Source: Cristatella mucedo
Lineage: Eukaryota > Bryozoa > Phylactolaemata > Cristatellidae
Direction of reading: 5' to 3'
Assembly: GCA_009760855.2 (NCBI GenBank)
Contig: WPIO01000066.1
Span: 1,981,001 to 2,041,000 of the forward strand
DNA length: 60,000 bases
The position numbers and the translations under genes were made by a program. The notes beneath the pieces are model-generated. The model was not told the DNA's origin and made no database searches. It saw only the letters and a list, made by a program, of their open reading frames with translations. The stretch's first letter is position 1; each line of letters starts with the position of its first letter. Below are positions 45,245-57,625 of the stretch, piece by piece.

Positions 45245-47900
45245 GCTGCTCCAATTTACTGTCCACACGGGACCTGAGGGCACGAACAGGCTGAAACTGG
45301 TGCAGCAGTTCGGCTAGGAACGCAGGAGCCAAGCCGTGGCCTTGGCCTTGTGGGTCAGCGTAAGAACTTTGCTGTGTATCTGTTACTCAACCGCCATCCA
45401 TCCTAGCTCTTTTAGCAAAGGAGACACGTGCTCTGACCTCTGGAATTTGAAGACTAGCCTTGCTGCCATATTCATAGTCAGCTGCAGTGGCCTAGCTGTT
45501 TTCTTTGGTAACCCAGCCAAAAGGGAATTACAATAATCGAGCTGAGACAGAACTAAGGATAGAGTTAAATTTCCTTCAAGGCCCTGTAGAAGACAGCTCC
45601 TAATCTTGGATAGGGATCGGACGTGATGGCTAGCTGTAGAAGAAGACTTCTGAATGAAGCTTTTAAAATTTAGGTAGCTGTCGAAAACGACATATACATT
45701 CCGAGCACGTGGTGATGGTCGCACAACAGCATCACCTAGTAGAATAGCAAAGCCTTCTAATACAGCCACACACTCAGGGTGTCCTATGAGCAGTAGTTCA
45801 GTTGTATCGTTATTTAGTTTCAAGAAGTTTTCCTACATCTAGGATCAAATGTTGGCAAGGCAAGCATTCAGTTTCACAGTTGCTGCAGCAGATTCCAACG
45901 GTTTAAATGACAAATACAGCTGAGTATCATCAGCATAAAAGTGATATCCTATTCCATGGGCCTTAATAAATTTTTCCAGAGGTTTACTATAAATGGAGAA
46001 CAGCGAGGAACCGAATACAGACCCTTGAGTGACTCCACGGGTGACCTGTCTTGTGTGTGAGACCTGACCCCCACACGACACGGATTGAACACGATCGGAA
46101 AAGTACGATTAAAACCAAGCCAGTGCCTCGTCTGCCAGACCGATCGGTGTTCTCAATCGTTCAAGTAGAACTTCGTGATCAATGGTGTCGAAGGCAGCAG
46201 ACAGCTCTAGCAGAGCTAAGGCAGTGACATTCCTGTCTTCGTTGCCACGTAAAATGTCATTGTTAACACGGAGAAGAGCAGTTTCAATAGAGTGCTGCCT
46301 CTTGAACCCTGATTGAAATGTTTCTGGAATATAATTTTTTTTCAATATGTTCAACCAGCTGCTTAGAAACACTTTTTTTCAAGAATCTTTGACAAGGAAG
46401 AAAGAAGGAAAACTGGTTGATAGTTCGCAAAGACCTCTATATCTAATCCAGGCTTTTTAAGTATGGGTCTAACGATTTCCGATTCGAAGGACTTTGGGAC
46501 GACCCCTTTTCCCACAGAAGCATTAAAATCTCGGTTATAGTAGGGTTAAGTCAGCCAGTGAAGACCAAAGTGATGATGGTATAGGGTTTTCGGGAGAAGA
46601 GCTCTTTTTACTAGACCTTATTAAGGCAGCCACATCGCATGCAGTAACCTCAGGAAACCTTTTAAAGAAGGCCATAGGTCAAGATAACGAAAGTGCTTTA
46701 GTCGGAGGGAGTTTATGGAGGCATGAATGTGCACAATTGTTTCAGTAAGGAATGCTGAAAACCTTTCGGCTGAGCGCTTAATATCTGGGGAATCACACCT
46801 CTCAGCATTCGCCACTAAATGGTTTACTGTCTTATAAATCTATTTAGGGTCCGACTGGCAGGAAATCAGCTTTCGAGTGAAAAAAGAACCATGGCATTTT
46901 TAAACTTTTGGATGTAAACTCGAAGGAAGTCTTTGAAATTGACTAGATCTGCATTAGACCCCGATTTCTTGAAGTGAAGTTCAAGCTTTGCTCAACCCGG
47001 CGCATCTTTAGGTGTTTTTTTGTAAATTGAAAGGAATCTCCACGGCTTTGCATACGGATAGAATGAACGGGAGCATGGTTGTCAAGAGCACTCCTGAGTG
47101 TCATGTCCACTGCATCAGTGAGGGTATCGAAGCTGCCGGTCGAGTCTGAATGCAGGTCAAGAAGACCTGCACCACAAACAGATTTCGAAACTAGTCTATA
47201 TCAATGCTTTGTAAGTTAGGTCGCTTGACAAGTTCGACATTACCGTCTACGTACAAGGAAGCAGGAACAGTAAACGAGACCGAACAATGAACTGAAAGGG
47301 TCAGTGGGCACACTACAAAGTCAGCGAGGACATCCTTAGTGATCACTTGATCTAGAATTTGGCCCCCGACGTAGGTGGTATGATTATCGTGTTGGACCAA
47401 GCACACATTCTCCAGAAAGTCCAGAAATGAGCGGACCTGGGTTGATGTGGTTGTCAACGTGAATATTGAAGTCTCCAACAATCAGTAATGGCCTGTCACA
47501 CAAAAATATTTTATCGAGGTATTCTGAAAACTATTCTATAAACAAGTTTAGACAGCCAGAAGGAGGCCTGTATATCACAATAGTGAGAGGTATTTTTCGT
47601 AAGAAAGACCTGATTGCAACCGATTTACACGACGGCCCATCGGAAAAACTACACGTCTTATAGCCAAACAATTCGCGAACAACAATTGCAAGCATTTAAT
47701 ATTCACAGCACTTTAAGAGAGCGCTTCAAAATTGATTAGGTTGCTATTGAAAAGCATTTTAGCACCCAGAAAAATCTTTTTTAAGCAAAGTTATATGCGC
47801 AGATGTGAGTGAACTTCGCTGTCTACTACGAATTGATGCATTCACTAGAAAAGTGTGCTGCATTAGAGACAGGTTATTGCGGAAGGAGTCCTGAAGTCAT
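45245..47900 (-). mobile_element. LINE B copy: endonuclease and reverse transcriptase, 3' end missing
   Basis: The longest LINE B copy. On the - strand, from high to low coordinates: endonuclease remnants (THxxGG-like TTYVGGQILDQVITKD and LSVHCSVSF at 47,191-47,481), the linker (46,600-47,100), then the reverse transcriptase. The latter has ETFQSGFKRQHSIETALLRV, LALLELSAAFDTIDHEVLLE, VSHTRQVTRGVTQGSVFGSS and the catalytic [10 protein letters not shown] (about 45,920). Next come the thumb with CNSLLAGLPKKTARPLQLTM and the start of the C-terminal region. It stops at about 45,245, without the C-terminal end and the (ATTAC)n tail. Frames are broken in many places. The apurinic-type endonuclease plus this reverse transcriptase places LINE B in the L2/CR1 group. 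Confidence 0.88.
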
Positions 47901-49685
47901 TCCTTCATACTGCTTGAGGGTCCCACTGTTCTCGTGCCACAGAACCAAAAAAAATATTCAGCATAAATAGATACTGCACGACAATGTCTCACCCTATACG
48001 TCGGGGGGGGGAGGCATTCCCGTCGGTGCTGCCAGTACAATTAGATATTTCAACCACTGTGCACTCGATATGTCAGAAAGTGGCTTTCCCATTGGCACTG
48101 TCGGGGTAATTGGATACTCTGACCACGTTACACCTGATATATGAACATATAAATATATATCTCTCTCTCCCTCTCTTTCTCTCTCTCTCTCTCTCGCTCC
48201 CGGGCTTCCTTGTGGATGGTGCTTGCTGATTCTTGTTTCAGTACCGCTCACGAGTAGCGCTGCAGTTTAGTTGCTGCAGTCCTGTTAACTTTGTGTTCAC
48301 TTTGACTCTGCCTAACGGTTGTGGCTTGTCACAATAGCCATCGAAATCTGTCATCTTCCAATTGGGAACACTTTTTTTGCTAGCTGAATGTTTCATGGGC
48401 TTCTTGTCGTAAGCGGGAGCTAACTAGTAGCATAATCTGTATATTCACCAGGCGACCTTTGGTTAATTGCACTTGTGACCTTTTGACCACTCTGTGGTAA
48501 TTATTCCTGCCTCGCAGAATGCCGACATTTAGATTTTGTCACTCTCTCTTTGGTCTCTCTATTCTCATGCTACAGACTACAGGACTCAGATCTGGGCCAT
48601 TTCCCACTCAGGCTAGTGACCGTAACCCTACTCCTCACACTCTTTTTTAATGGACCTTTAACTACCTTAAGTTGTTTGAAGAAAGAGCCTAAAGTTTGTA
48701 TGGGCCAATGCCAGAAACTCACATTCCCCAACTGACTTACCGACATTTAGTGGCCTGACGTTAAAAAACAGTCATACAATCACCTGTTCCTCAACGCATT
48801 TACTTGTTTAATTTGAATCTCTATTCTTTTGCTAATACCTCAAGACATTGTGCATTGTATCGCTAAGCAGTCGTCGTGCTCTAGAAATTGACTCAGTTCT
48901 CTCAGGTGCTATAATAATGTCGTACTATTATTCTCATTTTCATTTTTACTGATGAGTATTTCACTTAACCGCCACAGCCAAGTTTGGGGGACGGCACCAC
49001 TTGCATTATCAGCACTTCTGTAAGGCTCGGATGCATGTGCAAAGCCAGCAGCAGAGGAAGATACACGATCTAACAGTTGGGCCGCATGTATTTCCACTTT
49101 GAACGAGCTGCCGGCTATGGCTGCCATTTGGTGGTTCCTGGCGTCGGGTTGGCAGCTCCAAGTAAAGGAAGAGAAGAATGAGAGCCAGACAGGCAGACAT
49201 GAAGGCGGGAAGTGAAGTGAGCGATGCCGAGCATCACATGACCCGAGCAATAACTGGTCGACTTGAGCTGGAAGTCGGCCAGAATGTCGTAGCCCGCGGG
49301 TAGAGGGCTAGTCGGCTGAGCCTGGAGTCGACTAATTGCTGAAATCTACCGAAATCCACCAGAATCCACTCTAATTGGACTAAAATCAACTAAACATTGG
49401 CTCTGCCGAGCTCAGATTTTGGCAGGATATTGCAGTACACCTGTGATTGTATCTAGCCACCAAATGTCTTGCCATTGTGAGCCCTCACACTTATGCGAAT
49501 GAGCTGCAATGGCAGAGGCCTGGATGGCAATCCTCCAAAATCCACTTTAGTTTGCTTCAAATCCACCACTAATAAATTGTGCAAAGCTGCAAAAAGTTTA
49601 GAATATCAAACTATGCTGCATGTGAAATCCACCCAGAAAATTTCGTGCAACTCCCCTAAAGCTCTCTCGCAAAGTCCACTGAAAT
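47901..49685. other. unassigned DNA with a short CT microsatellite
   Basis: No gene is recognised. CT-rich simple sequence lies at 48,157-48,195. A weak LINE A-like tail may lie near 48,880-48,930 (TAGAAATTGACTCAGTTCTC, GGTGCTATAATAATG). At 49,340-49,400 and 49,530-49,690 the words AAATCCACC and AATCCACT recur irregularly. Confidence 0.35.
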
Positions 49686-49687
49686 AA

Positions 49688-50960
49688 GAGCGGCCCCATG
49701 CCAGTAAAGGACCGACAATGGATCTTTGAGGGATTCCACAGGTGACCCGTCTCGTGTGGGAGACCTGACCCCCACACGACACTGATTGAGCCCGATCAGA
49801 CAAGTAAATTCCGGGTATAAACGTGGAAGTCTTTGGGATTGAGTAGATCTGCACCAGACCCCGATCTCTTAAAACGACATTCAAGTTTGAGCTTCTAAGG
49901 CGCATCTTTTGAAGTTTGCTTATAATTGAAAGGAATCTTCACGACTCTGCATACGGATAGATTGTGCTGGAGCATGCTTGTCAAAAGTACTCTTAATTGT
50001 CACGTTCACTGCATCAGTGAGGGTATCGAGGCTGTCGGTCGAGTCTGGGTGCAGATCATGAAGACCTGCATGACAAGCAGATTTAAAAAATGTGTCTATG
50101 TTATTGCTTTTTAAGTTACGTCACTTGGCAAGTTCGACATTACCCTGTACGTACAAGGGAGCAGAAAAAGTAAACGAGACTGAACAGCGATCCGAGAGGG
50201 TCAGCAGGCACACCAAAAGGTCAGTTGGGAAGATATCTTTAGCGATCGCGAGATCTAGAATATGGCCACCGACATGGGTGGTATGATTAAGGTGATGGAC
50301 CAAACCAAAATACTTCAGACAGTAAAGAAGTGAGGGGATCTGGCTGCTAATAGGGATGTCAAAGTGAATACTGAAGTCTCTAGCAATCAGTAGCGGCCTG
50401 TCGCACACAAGTATTTTAGCGAGGAACTCTATAAACTCCTCAACAAATAGGTTTAGGCAGCCAGCAGGAGGTAGGTATATCACAACTGTGAGAGGCACTC
50501 TCTTTGATGAGGACCTAATTGCAAATGATTCAAACGATGGCCCGTGAGAAAAATTGCACATCGTAAAGCTAAAAGATTCGCAAAAATCAATTGCAATCTC
50601 GCCAACAGCCTTGGACTGAAAGAATGAGAACCCGGGTGGGATAGTCTCAGATATATACAGCTACCGGAACAAGGCGTCGTCCAAGTTTCGGTAAGCAGAA
50701 ATGTATCTAGCTTCTCCTAGACAGCCTGATCGCTAATAAGTAACCCCTTAATTTTTAGAGCAGACATTTAGTAGGCAGAATTTAAGAGGCTGCCCAACAA
50801 CTGCGCGACGCGGACGGCGTGGCCCGCATTCAAGTCGGCGTGTAGCTGGCCTGGCAGACAGGACCCTTGGAATTTGAATTGGACCTTGATGGTCACCGGT
50901 CGACGTTTCACAACATGCGGAGGCCCGACTGGTACTATCACGACGAGTGCCATTAAGCGC
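49688..50960 (-). mobile_element. LINE B copy with internal deletion: endonuclease joined to a piece of reverse transcriptase
   Basis: From 50,960 down to about 49,810 the - strand encodes the endonuclease and linker. It includes ETIPPGFSFF, GPSFESFAIRSSSKRVPLTV and VIYLPPAG, then CDRPLLIARDFSIHFD, HTTHVGGHILDLAIAKD and LSDRCSVSF. These correspond to the usual 'GDFN', 'THxxGHxLD' and 'LSDHxxV' motifs of apurinic-type endonucleases. The last 115 bases (49,690-49,805) jump to the reverse-transcriptase part (YLSDRAQSVSCGGQVSHTRR). The catalytic YADD core is missing. Confidence 0.85.
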
Positions 50961-51114
50961 TTTAAACTTACGGGACTATTGTAGATTGAATATTCACGAA
51001 GGGCGGTTGGTTTGGGCCATTACAGGTCTCAAAGCGAGTATGACTATGGGCAACGTCAAGCGATTAAGTGTCTAGATTTAAGCACACTGTTTTCTGTTAA
51101 TCGGAATCAAAACT

Positions 51115-51480
51115 GCAATGCAACATTTCTCCGCTTAAAGGTCATTAGCGACAGAAGCTTTAGCTCTGCAGGTCCTAGACCGCGGAACTCGCTTCCACAG
51201 CTCTTACCCAATGACAACTACTCTCCTGCTGCCGACTATGGCTCATCCTTTTCAGCGGTCCTGAGCTGCTAATTCCATCCTAATCACTACCTTAACTGCT
51301 TTCCTGACTCTGCTATGCATCCCACTTTTTCTTTGTTGCGTGAGACGAAGTCTGTTGGCTACCAAATGCGTACCGAAAGCCACTTACGTTGTGAGTGGGC
51401 TATACAAAACTCTCCTGCGTAACCTTCACCTGGTCTGTATGACTTTGTGGAGTTACAGACGGAAATACATTACATTACAT
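51115..51480 (+). mobile_element. LINE B 3' end
   Basis: It starts at the codons for FLRLKVISDRSFSSAGPRPR and continues through YSPAADYGSSFSAVLSC and the KSVGYQMRTES region to the tail (GGAAATACATTACATTACATT) at 51,480. A (GA)n array begins at the very end of the tail. Confidence 0.88.

Positions 51481-51481
<1 letters not shown>

Positions 51482-51571
<90 letters not shown>
51482..51571. repeat. (GA)n microsatellite
   Basis: Pure GA dinucleotides for 90 bases, starting directly after the LINE B tail. Confidence 0.95.
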
Positions 51572-51573
<2 letters not shown>

Positions 51574-51955
51574 GACCCATCGTCGCAATTGAATCGAGTT
51601 TGGTCAGCCGCCGATGCGGGGCTGCTGCAACGCCCAACGAGCCGGTGATCGCAGCAAACACGCCCTATAGCCAGGCGTGCTGAGCTGCGATTCTGGCTGG
51701 GGCGGAATAACGTCGGGGTGAGACCACGCCTACACCGTAAGGCAGTGCGAGCGAGTCGGTAGTAAGTCACCCGCTTCAGATTCCCTTATATAACCACAAT
51801 TGTTTTTTACTTTCTGAAGTAGTGTCTTCTCTAGCGCTGCTGGCAGAATATTGTGGACGAATATTTGCGACCTAAAGATCTTTGTACGTTGCACGTGCAG
51901 CGAGGTTGCCCGACCCGACTGGAAGTTCGCTCGGTCGCACCGAAGCGACGGGCGC

Positions 51956-52197
51956 CGGCGCCGCGGTTCACTCTCGACCTCACTTTCACTCACTCGAGGT
52001 TCACTTTCGCTGCGGTTCACTCGCGAGCTCACTTTCACTCGCTTTCACTCACTCGAGGTTCACTTTCGCAGCGGTTCACTCGCGAGCTCACTTTCACTCA
52101 CTCGAGGTTCGCTTTCGCCGCGGTTCACTATCGAGCTCAATTTCACTCACTTTCATTCACTCGAGGTTCACTTTCGCCGCGGATCACTCTCGAACCT
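51956..52197. repeat. minisatellite, 48-60-bp unit, four copies
   Basis: The core CTCGAGGTTCACTTTCG starts at 51,993, 52,053, 52,101 (variant) and 52,160, giving periods of 60, 48 and 59. Each unit also holds GCGGTTCACT and GAGCTCACTTTCACT. The 12-base difference is one more or fewer TTTCACTCNCTT-like subunit, so the unit has an internal smaller repeat. Confidence 0.93.
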
Positions 52198-52527
52198 TTC
52201 TTGCCCCAGTAAGTGGTCGGCTGCCGCAACAGCTGTGCCTTTATGCAAGGTATTCAAGGGCAGCTGCGATTTTCCGACTAGAAAAGTCTGCAAGTTGGAA
52301 GAGTCTACCTCCCCCCCCCCGCCCCGGCCAGCCAGGCCAGCCAGCCGGCTGCACGGCTGTAACAGCGGATGGGACTTGCAAGGAAAAGCTAGCGCGCCGG
52401 GCGGCAGTTTGAAAATAATCAAGCGATCGATATCTTCTTCGCCTCAAAGAGCCATCGCAGTATGGTCCCTTGCACAGCATTTGACTCCGCCCATCCAACC
52501 GCCCCCCCAGTCGTCCAAGCACATATG

Positions 52528-53010
52528 TAATGTAATGTAATGTATCTCCGTCAGTAACTTCACAAAGTCATAAAGACCATGTGGGTGTTACGCAGGAGAG
52601 TTTTGTATAGCCCACTCACAGCCTAAGCGGCTTTCGGTACGCATTCGGTAGCCAACAGACTTCGTCTCACGCAACAAAGAGAAATTGGGAAGCATAGCAG
52701 AGTTAGGAGAGCAGTTGAGGTAGTGAGTAGCATAGAAGTAGCAGTTCAGGACCGCTGAAAAAGATGTGCCATAGTCGGCAGTTGGAGAGTAGTTGTCGTT
52801 GCGTAAGAATTGTGAAAGCGAGTTCCACAGTCTAGGACCTGCAGAGCTAAAGCTTCTGTCGCCAACTGTCTTTAAGCGGAGAAAAGCGACAGCTAATTTA
52901 TTGTCCACACAGGACCTGAGGGCGCGAACAGGCTGAAACAGATGCAGCAGTTCAGCTAGGTACGAAGGAGCCAAGCCGTGGCAGGCCTTGTGGGTCAGCG
53001 TAAGAACTTA
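52528..53010 (-). mobile_element. LINE B 3' end, well preserved
   Basis: On the - strand an open frame (52,974 down to 52,588) encodes the C-terminal 128 residues: APSYLAELLHLFQPVRALRS, VDNKLAVAFLRLKTVGDRSF, AGPRLWNSLSQFLRND, ADYGTSFSAVLNCYFYATHY and RMRTESRLGCEWAIQNSPA, then a stop. The tail ends in (ATTAC)n, seen as TGTAATGTAATGTAATG at 52,525. It is 5'-truncated near 53,010. Confidence 0.9.
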
Positions 53011-54700
53011 CCTTTCAGGGTCTCTGAAGGTGGGCTGATGCAGCAGAGATTCGCCCGATTCGTCCTTCCCCTTAATCCTTATTGTAATTTCGTAATCCTA
53101 TTCCTAATCCTAATCCCTACCCCTTAGCGAGAGCCCAACGCTCAAGCATTGAGCCTGGCCGGGCTCTCGGCTGATACGTTGGCCCTGTAGTCGGGGACAC
53201 ATGCAGCAGCTCTTTTACTGGCACTGCTCAGAAAACAGTTCATGTTTTGGATCGGCAACGGTCAGATGATTGTCCGGCGGTAAGAGAGGAGCAGCGTTGC
53301 CTTGGTTACTCGCGGCGTCACAGCTGCCCCAGTACGCATCTTGTTCCGCCTCCACCGATGCCAGGCCAAATATTATGGATGAAGGTAATTTCTCATTTTG
53401 GCATTTTAAAGAGTTTCACTGCGCGCTTTTCAAATGGAAATATCTAACTTCAATCAACCGACACCCAAACTTAAGAGCGCGAAGTGGCTCCACAAGTTTC
53501 TTCAACGTTTCGCGAAGCATGTCGCGAGGGCCGTGCGGCGACTTCATTTAGAGGTCTAGGCTGCTGTGGCAGCTCGTAGTGCTCAGTTTGGCTGAGCGCC
53601 AAAGCCCGGAGCTAGAGAGATATCCGGTTTGTCTGACCTGTCTCTCGAAACTAGCTGTCTCTGCACTGGCTCCCTGCTAATGGCACACCGAGCCTAGGCC
53701 GGCTGTTAGCTCTGACGTCGGCTTTCCCTTGAAGCGCTCATGCGCTTCTGCAGCCAGGTTTTAGTAATAATAATAATAGTAATAATACCTTTGTTTAGAA
53801 AATATTTTGTATTGCCTATATCTGCATAGCATGTACTTCGGCGGCAGACATATTATCCTCGGTTCCCGAGTTGTCATGACTCGGAGCCGGTGGTGTGGTA
53901 GTCTTTCGTTAGGCTGCATACAAGCTGATGTAATGCACTATGCAGTGAGCTCTGCCCTGGCGCTTGCGCCGGGAAGGGCTCTCGCTTTAGTCTGTCAAGC
54001 TAGACAGCAGTTGTAGCCGAGAGTTCTACGCAGGCAGGCAGTCGAGTAATGCTCTCGTGTGTCGAATTGGCAGCTGTTGTATGCTATGGCTGACCCGTGG
54101 CTGAGCCGTATCCCTCCCTGGCTGCTGTGCAGCAGACTAGCACCGTACTGTCACTCTTGCCAAACGGAAGCCAAATGCTTGCTGCAGTCGCTCTGCACGG
54201 CTCCGTTAACATAAATCCATATTTCCTTTTAGCTGTAGATGCACTGTAAGTTTCTTTAACTGAGCGATGATACATTTTTTTCAGCTACTTGTAGCCAAAG
54301 CAGATAGTCCAAGCAATCCGTATGGTACGAGAAACGTGAGGCCAGCTGCTGGCCACCTGCCCCTAAATCAGCACATGTCCGGTTGGCTACCTCATTAAAG
54401 ACATTTTAGATACATTTATAAACCATCTTTATCTGGTCGTTACCTGATACGGTATGTGGCCGTGTACTGCAAAGACATGAGCTGGCAAGAACACAAATAC
54501 GCAAACACACACAGACAAACACGCACAAATCATCACACACATTCAGGCACACATGCACTCACTCACTCATTCAAGCACATATGGATACTCACTCAAGCCG
54601 GCATGTCCACTCACATACATGTATGGGCTGCAGGCAGTTACACTCAAAACAAGCATGCACATGCTCAATCGAGTGCCCATACGTGGACACACTTGAACTT
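53011..54700. other. unassigned DNA
   Basis: No gene is recognised. CCTAAT-like words repeat at about 53,092-53,118. CA-rich imperfect sequence with CACTCACTCACTCATTC lies at about 54,500-54,590. Confidence 0.35.
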
Positions 54701-54707
54701 ACGTACG

Positions 54708-55823
54708 TGCTGATGTGATTGCCAAGCACAATCTAGGCTTTCACTTCTATGCGGATGACACTCAGTTGTACCTTTGCTTTGATCCCTCCCAGCCTTCGAG
54801 CACCTCAAATTCTCTAAACTCACTTGCTGCATGCATTGATGACATCCGCACATGGATGACAGCAAATTTTCTAAAACTAAACGATGACAAAACTAACTTA
54901 CTAGTTATGGGCAAAACCAGTGTGATTCAGAGATTTGAAAGGCTGTTTCTCAAAATTGGCTCTGCCAGCATATCTCCTGTCGAATTAGCTCGAAATCTAG
55001 GTGCGATATTCAAAAGCGACCTCTCGTTAGACGACCATATCAGCTCCACAGTCAAATCTGCCTATTTTCAGGTTCATAACACTGCTAAAATTCGGGCTTG
55101 TTTAGATAAGGATACCACGTCTAACTTGGTCCATGCATTCGTGTCATCTCGTCTCGACTTCTGCAACTCACTGCTTACTGGCCTACCAGCATGTACGATC
55201 AGGCGATTGCAGCTGGTGCAAAACTCTGCAGCTAGGCTTGTCTGTCGTGAGCGTCGCAGTTGCCACATTACTCCACTTCTCGCCGACCTGCACTGGCTAC
55301 CAGTCAAGCAACAGATTGACTTCAAGGTTTTGTCGCTCACTTTTAGGTCCCTTCATTCTATGGCTCCAGCCTATCTCTCCGACATACTCCCCCATCAGGC
55401 CAAGCATCGTACCACCCGCTTTTCGGAATCCAACAGTCTACAAATACCTCGTACAATACTTAAATCCTTTGGAGACCGTGCATTTAGTTCGTATGCTCCC
55501 AAAGCCTGGAACTCCCTCCCGACCTGTGTCAGAACATCCCCTGACCTGACCACATTTAAACGGAACCTAAAAACACACCTATTTAGGACAGCATTTAGTG
55601 GGTCCCTGTGATTCGTCCTTGATGTGCTTATGGGTGCTGACACTGTGCATGCTGCCACCAACCACATTTGCATGCTGACCCTGTGTATGTCACCCTAACC
55701 ATGTTATTCATTTTGTTTGTTTATCAAGCATGATTTTGCTTACCATTCAATTGCATTTCCTTTTGCAGCAAATGTAAAGCGCCTAAAAAGAGATTAAGTT
55801 CTCTGAGGGTGTTTTATCAAGTA

Positions 55824-55854
<31 letters not shown>

Positions 55855-55860
55855 GCGTAG
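54708..55860 (+). mobile_element. LINE A 3' half with intact C-terminal reverse-transcriptase frame
   Basis: A frame open from about 54,715 to 55,611 encodes 298 residues. It starts just before the catalytic [12 protein letters not shown] and runs to the natural end KTHLFRTAFSGSL. Landmarks include [77 protein letters not shown] and APKAWNSLPTCVRTSP. These are typical of L2/CR1-type LINEs. The complete tail follows to (TTA)n at about 55,825-55,855. It is 5'-truncated within the reverse-transcriptase core, so it cannot move by itself. The unbroken frame implies a fairly recent insertion, and it is the best LINE A reference in the window. Confidence 0.92.
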
Positions 55861-56224
55861 TTGGATCACTTATACACATGCACGAATGTATGGGTATTGG
55901 ATGACATGGTTTCTCCACAGGAATTACTAAATACAGCCTAACGGCTGATACACAAAACACATATATCCTATTTTACAGTGCATAAGCCCCCATCCGATGT
56001 GTACGTCACCCTCCATATTTTCGAACTAATCTTTGGAAACATATTGTCGCTCAATAACTGAATAAACTGGATATCATCAAGACTCATGTTCTAATGTCAT
56101 TACCACTATCCTCTGCACCAGGAATGGTGATGATAATTTCTTTATCTTCCTCGTTGATATCACAGGCTTGAAATTTGGTGGAAACTCCATTATCATTATT
56201 GTCGTCGTGACTCTCTTCATAGAC
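55861..56224. other. unassigned AT-rich DNA
   Basis: No gene or repeat copy is recognised. Confidence 0.35.
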
Positions 56225-56500
56225 TGCATCATCTTACGCAACGACATCTACTCTCCAACTGCCGACTATGGCACATCTTTTTCAGCTGTCCTGAACTGCT
56301 ACTTCTATGCTACTCACTACCTCAACTGCTCTCTTAACTCTGCTATGCTTCCCACTTTCTCTTTGTTGCGTGAGACGAAGTCTGTTGGCTACTGAATACG
56401 TACCGAAAGCCGCTTAGGATGTGAGTGCGCTATACAAAACTCTCCTGCGTAACACCCACATGGTCTTTATGACTTTTTGGAGTTACTGACGGAGATACAT
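56225..56500 (+). mobile_element. LINE B 3' end, short copy
   Basis: Codons for LRNDIYSPTADYGTSFSAVL, NCYFYATHYLNCSLNSAMLP and TFSLLRETKSVGY, then a stop and the tail to GACGGAGATACATC near 56,500. It is 5'-truncated and close to the copy at 52.5 kb in sequence. Confidence 0.88.
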
Positions 56501-57417
56501 CTTCGGTTCTGCTCATTTCATTTGAAATATCAGTTATGCATTCAAATTCCGGAAACTTATGCAAAGGCTTGGAGTAGCATTAAAGCAAAAAGGTTGCCTC
56601 TCATGTATAAGCCCCCTCTATTATCTGACCACAAATTACTGAAAAAGGGGCAATATTACAGGGTAAAATGGTGTAATTCATTCGCCAAGCGCCCTAAAAG
56701 AACTTACTGCCTAATCAGCTGCTTCGCATAAGCCTCTGAACTTCAGCTCACAACTCAGCCTTAAAGAATCAGCTGTGGCATATTTCATCACACTGAATGA
56801 CATGCATGTGCTTTAAAGGGTCTGGTCGTATACCTATGACATACATTTGGTAGCTGGGCGGCTTAGCAGATTGGCTGTGTTGTAGATGGGCGCCTCAGCA
56901 AAAGCACTTTGAAGTTTATCAGTGGAGAGTTTGACATTCAGAGCATTCACACAATCAGCTTATCCAAACTGGGTATGTGTTGTCGCATCATTTGATCTGT
57001 CCCAATTGCTTGAGCACAGCTATATCATGCCTGCACGAACTGCGTTTTCGAATCTATTGCTTGTAGTTGTGGGCAGTTTGCAGGAGCTTGAAGCAGTGCT
57101 TTGCAGCCTTCGCGCTCCGCATTTCAGGGCGTTACCTAAGCAGTACAGTCTTTTACTCAGGTATTTGTAAGCATGACTTGCATTTTGTTATGAGGTCAGA
57201 GGTAATAATTTGTGCTTCATTGCCATTTACTCAAAGATCGGTGTGCTAGCCTTATGGTCAAGAGTCAGTGGCCCAGGAAACCTAACGTGTGTTCTAGGCT
57301 TCTGAATTAGTCTGTGCTCCATCGGTTTTTTGCTTACACAACAGCTTAGTCCATGCCCAATATTTGTTTATTTAATGGTCTAGTCATGGCACAACAGCAG
57401 GTTCTATGTACAAGCAG
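56501..57417. other. unassigned DNA upstream of the LRRC61 exons
   Basis: Presumably intron of the LRRC61-like gene. I searched by eye for the missing first exon and did not find one. The short open frames lack similarity to the LRRC61 N-terminus. Confidence 0.35.
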
Positions 57418-57625
57418 GGCTCAACGACATCGGGGCACTATCGGAATGCACCGGCCTCGAAAGGCTAGATCTTTCATGTAATGACATTACTCGACTTCAT
57501 GCCTTGTCAACAATGGTCAATCTAATAACCCTGGATCTGAGCGCCAACAGCATCACGACTTTGGATGGTCTTCAGAACCTGGAGAATTTGGAGAAGCTCA
57601 ACTTAAGTGGGAATCTCATTAGCAG
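57418..57625 (+). CDS. LRRC61: LRRC61-like leucine-rich repeat protein, internal exon
   Basis: The exon encodes three leucine-rich repeats: LNDIGALSECTGLERLDLSC, then NDITRLHALSTMVNLITLDL and SANSITTLDGLQNLENLEKL, then NLSGNLIS. This follows vertebrate LRRC61 repeat by repeat (there LADLGCLGECLGLEWLDLSG and so on). LRRC61 is a small leucine-rich repeat protein of unknown function. The exon ends before GTGAGT at 57,626 with two bases AG left over (phase 2). For the start I prefer CAG ending at 57,417, which yields Gly-Leu-Asn-Asp as in the family. A CAG ending at 57,400 would add FYVQA and cannot be excluded. The upstream exon with the N-terminus was not found in the window. Confidence 0.82.

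Noticed and set aside
53085-53120. Interstitial telomere-like repeat (CCTAAT words)
   Set aside because: Only three or four imperfect units of CCTAAT type, not TTAGGG or TTAGG, and too short to interpret.
53270-53551. 93-residue + strand frame with MDEGNFSFWHFKEFHC as a possible missing first exon of the LRRC61-like gene
   Set aside because: No similarity to the LRRC61 N-terminus and no donor in the required phase.
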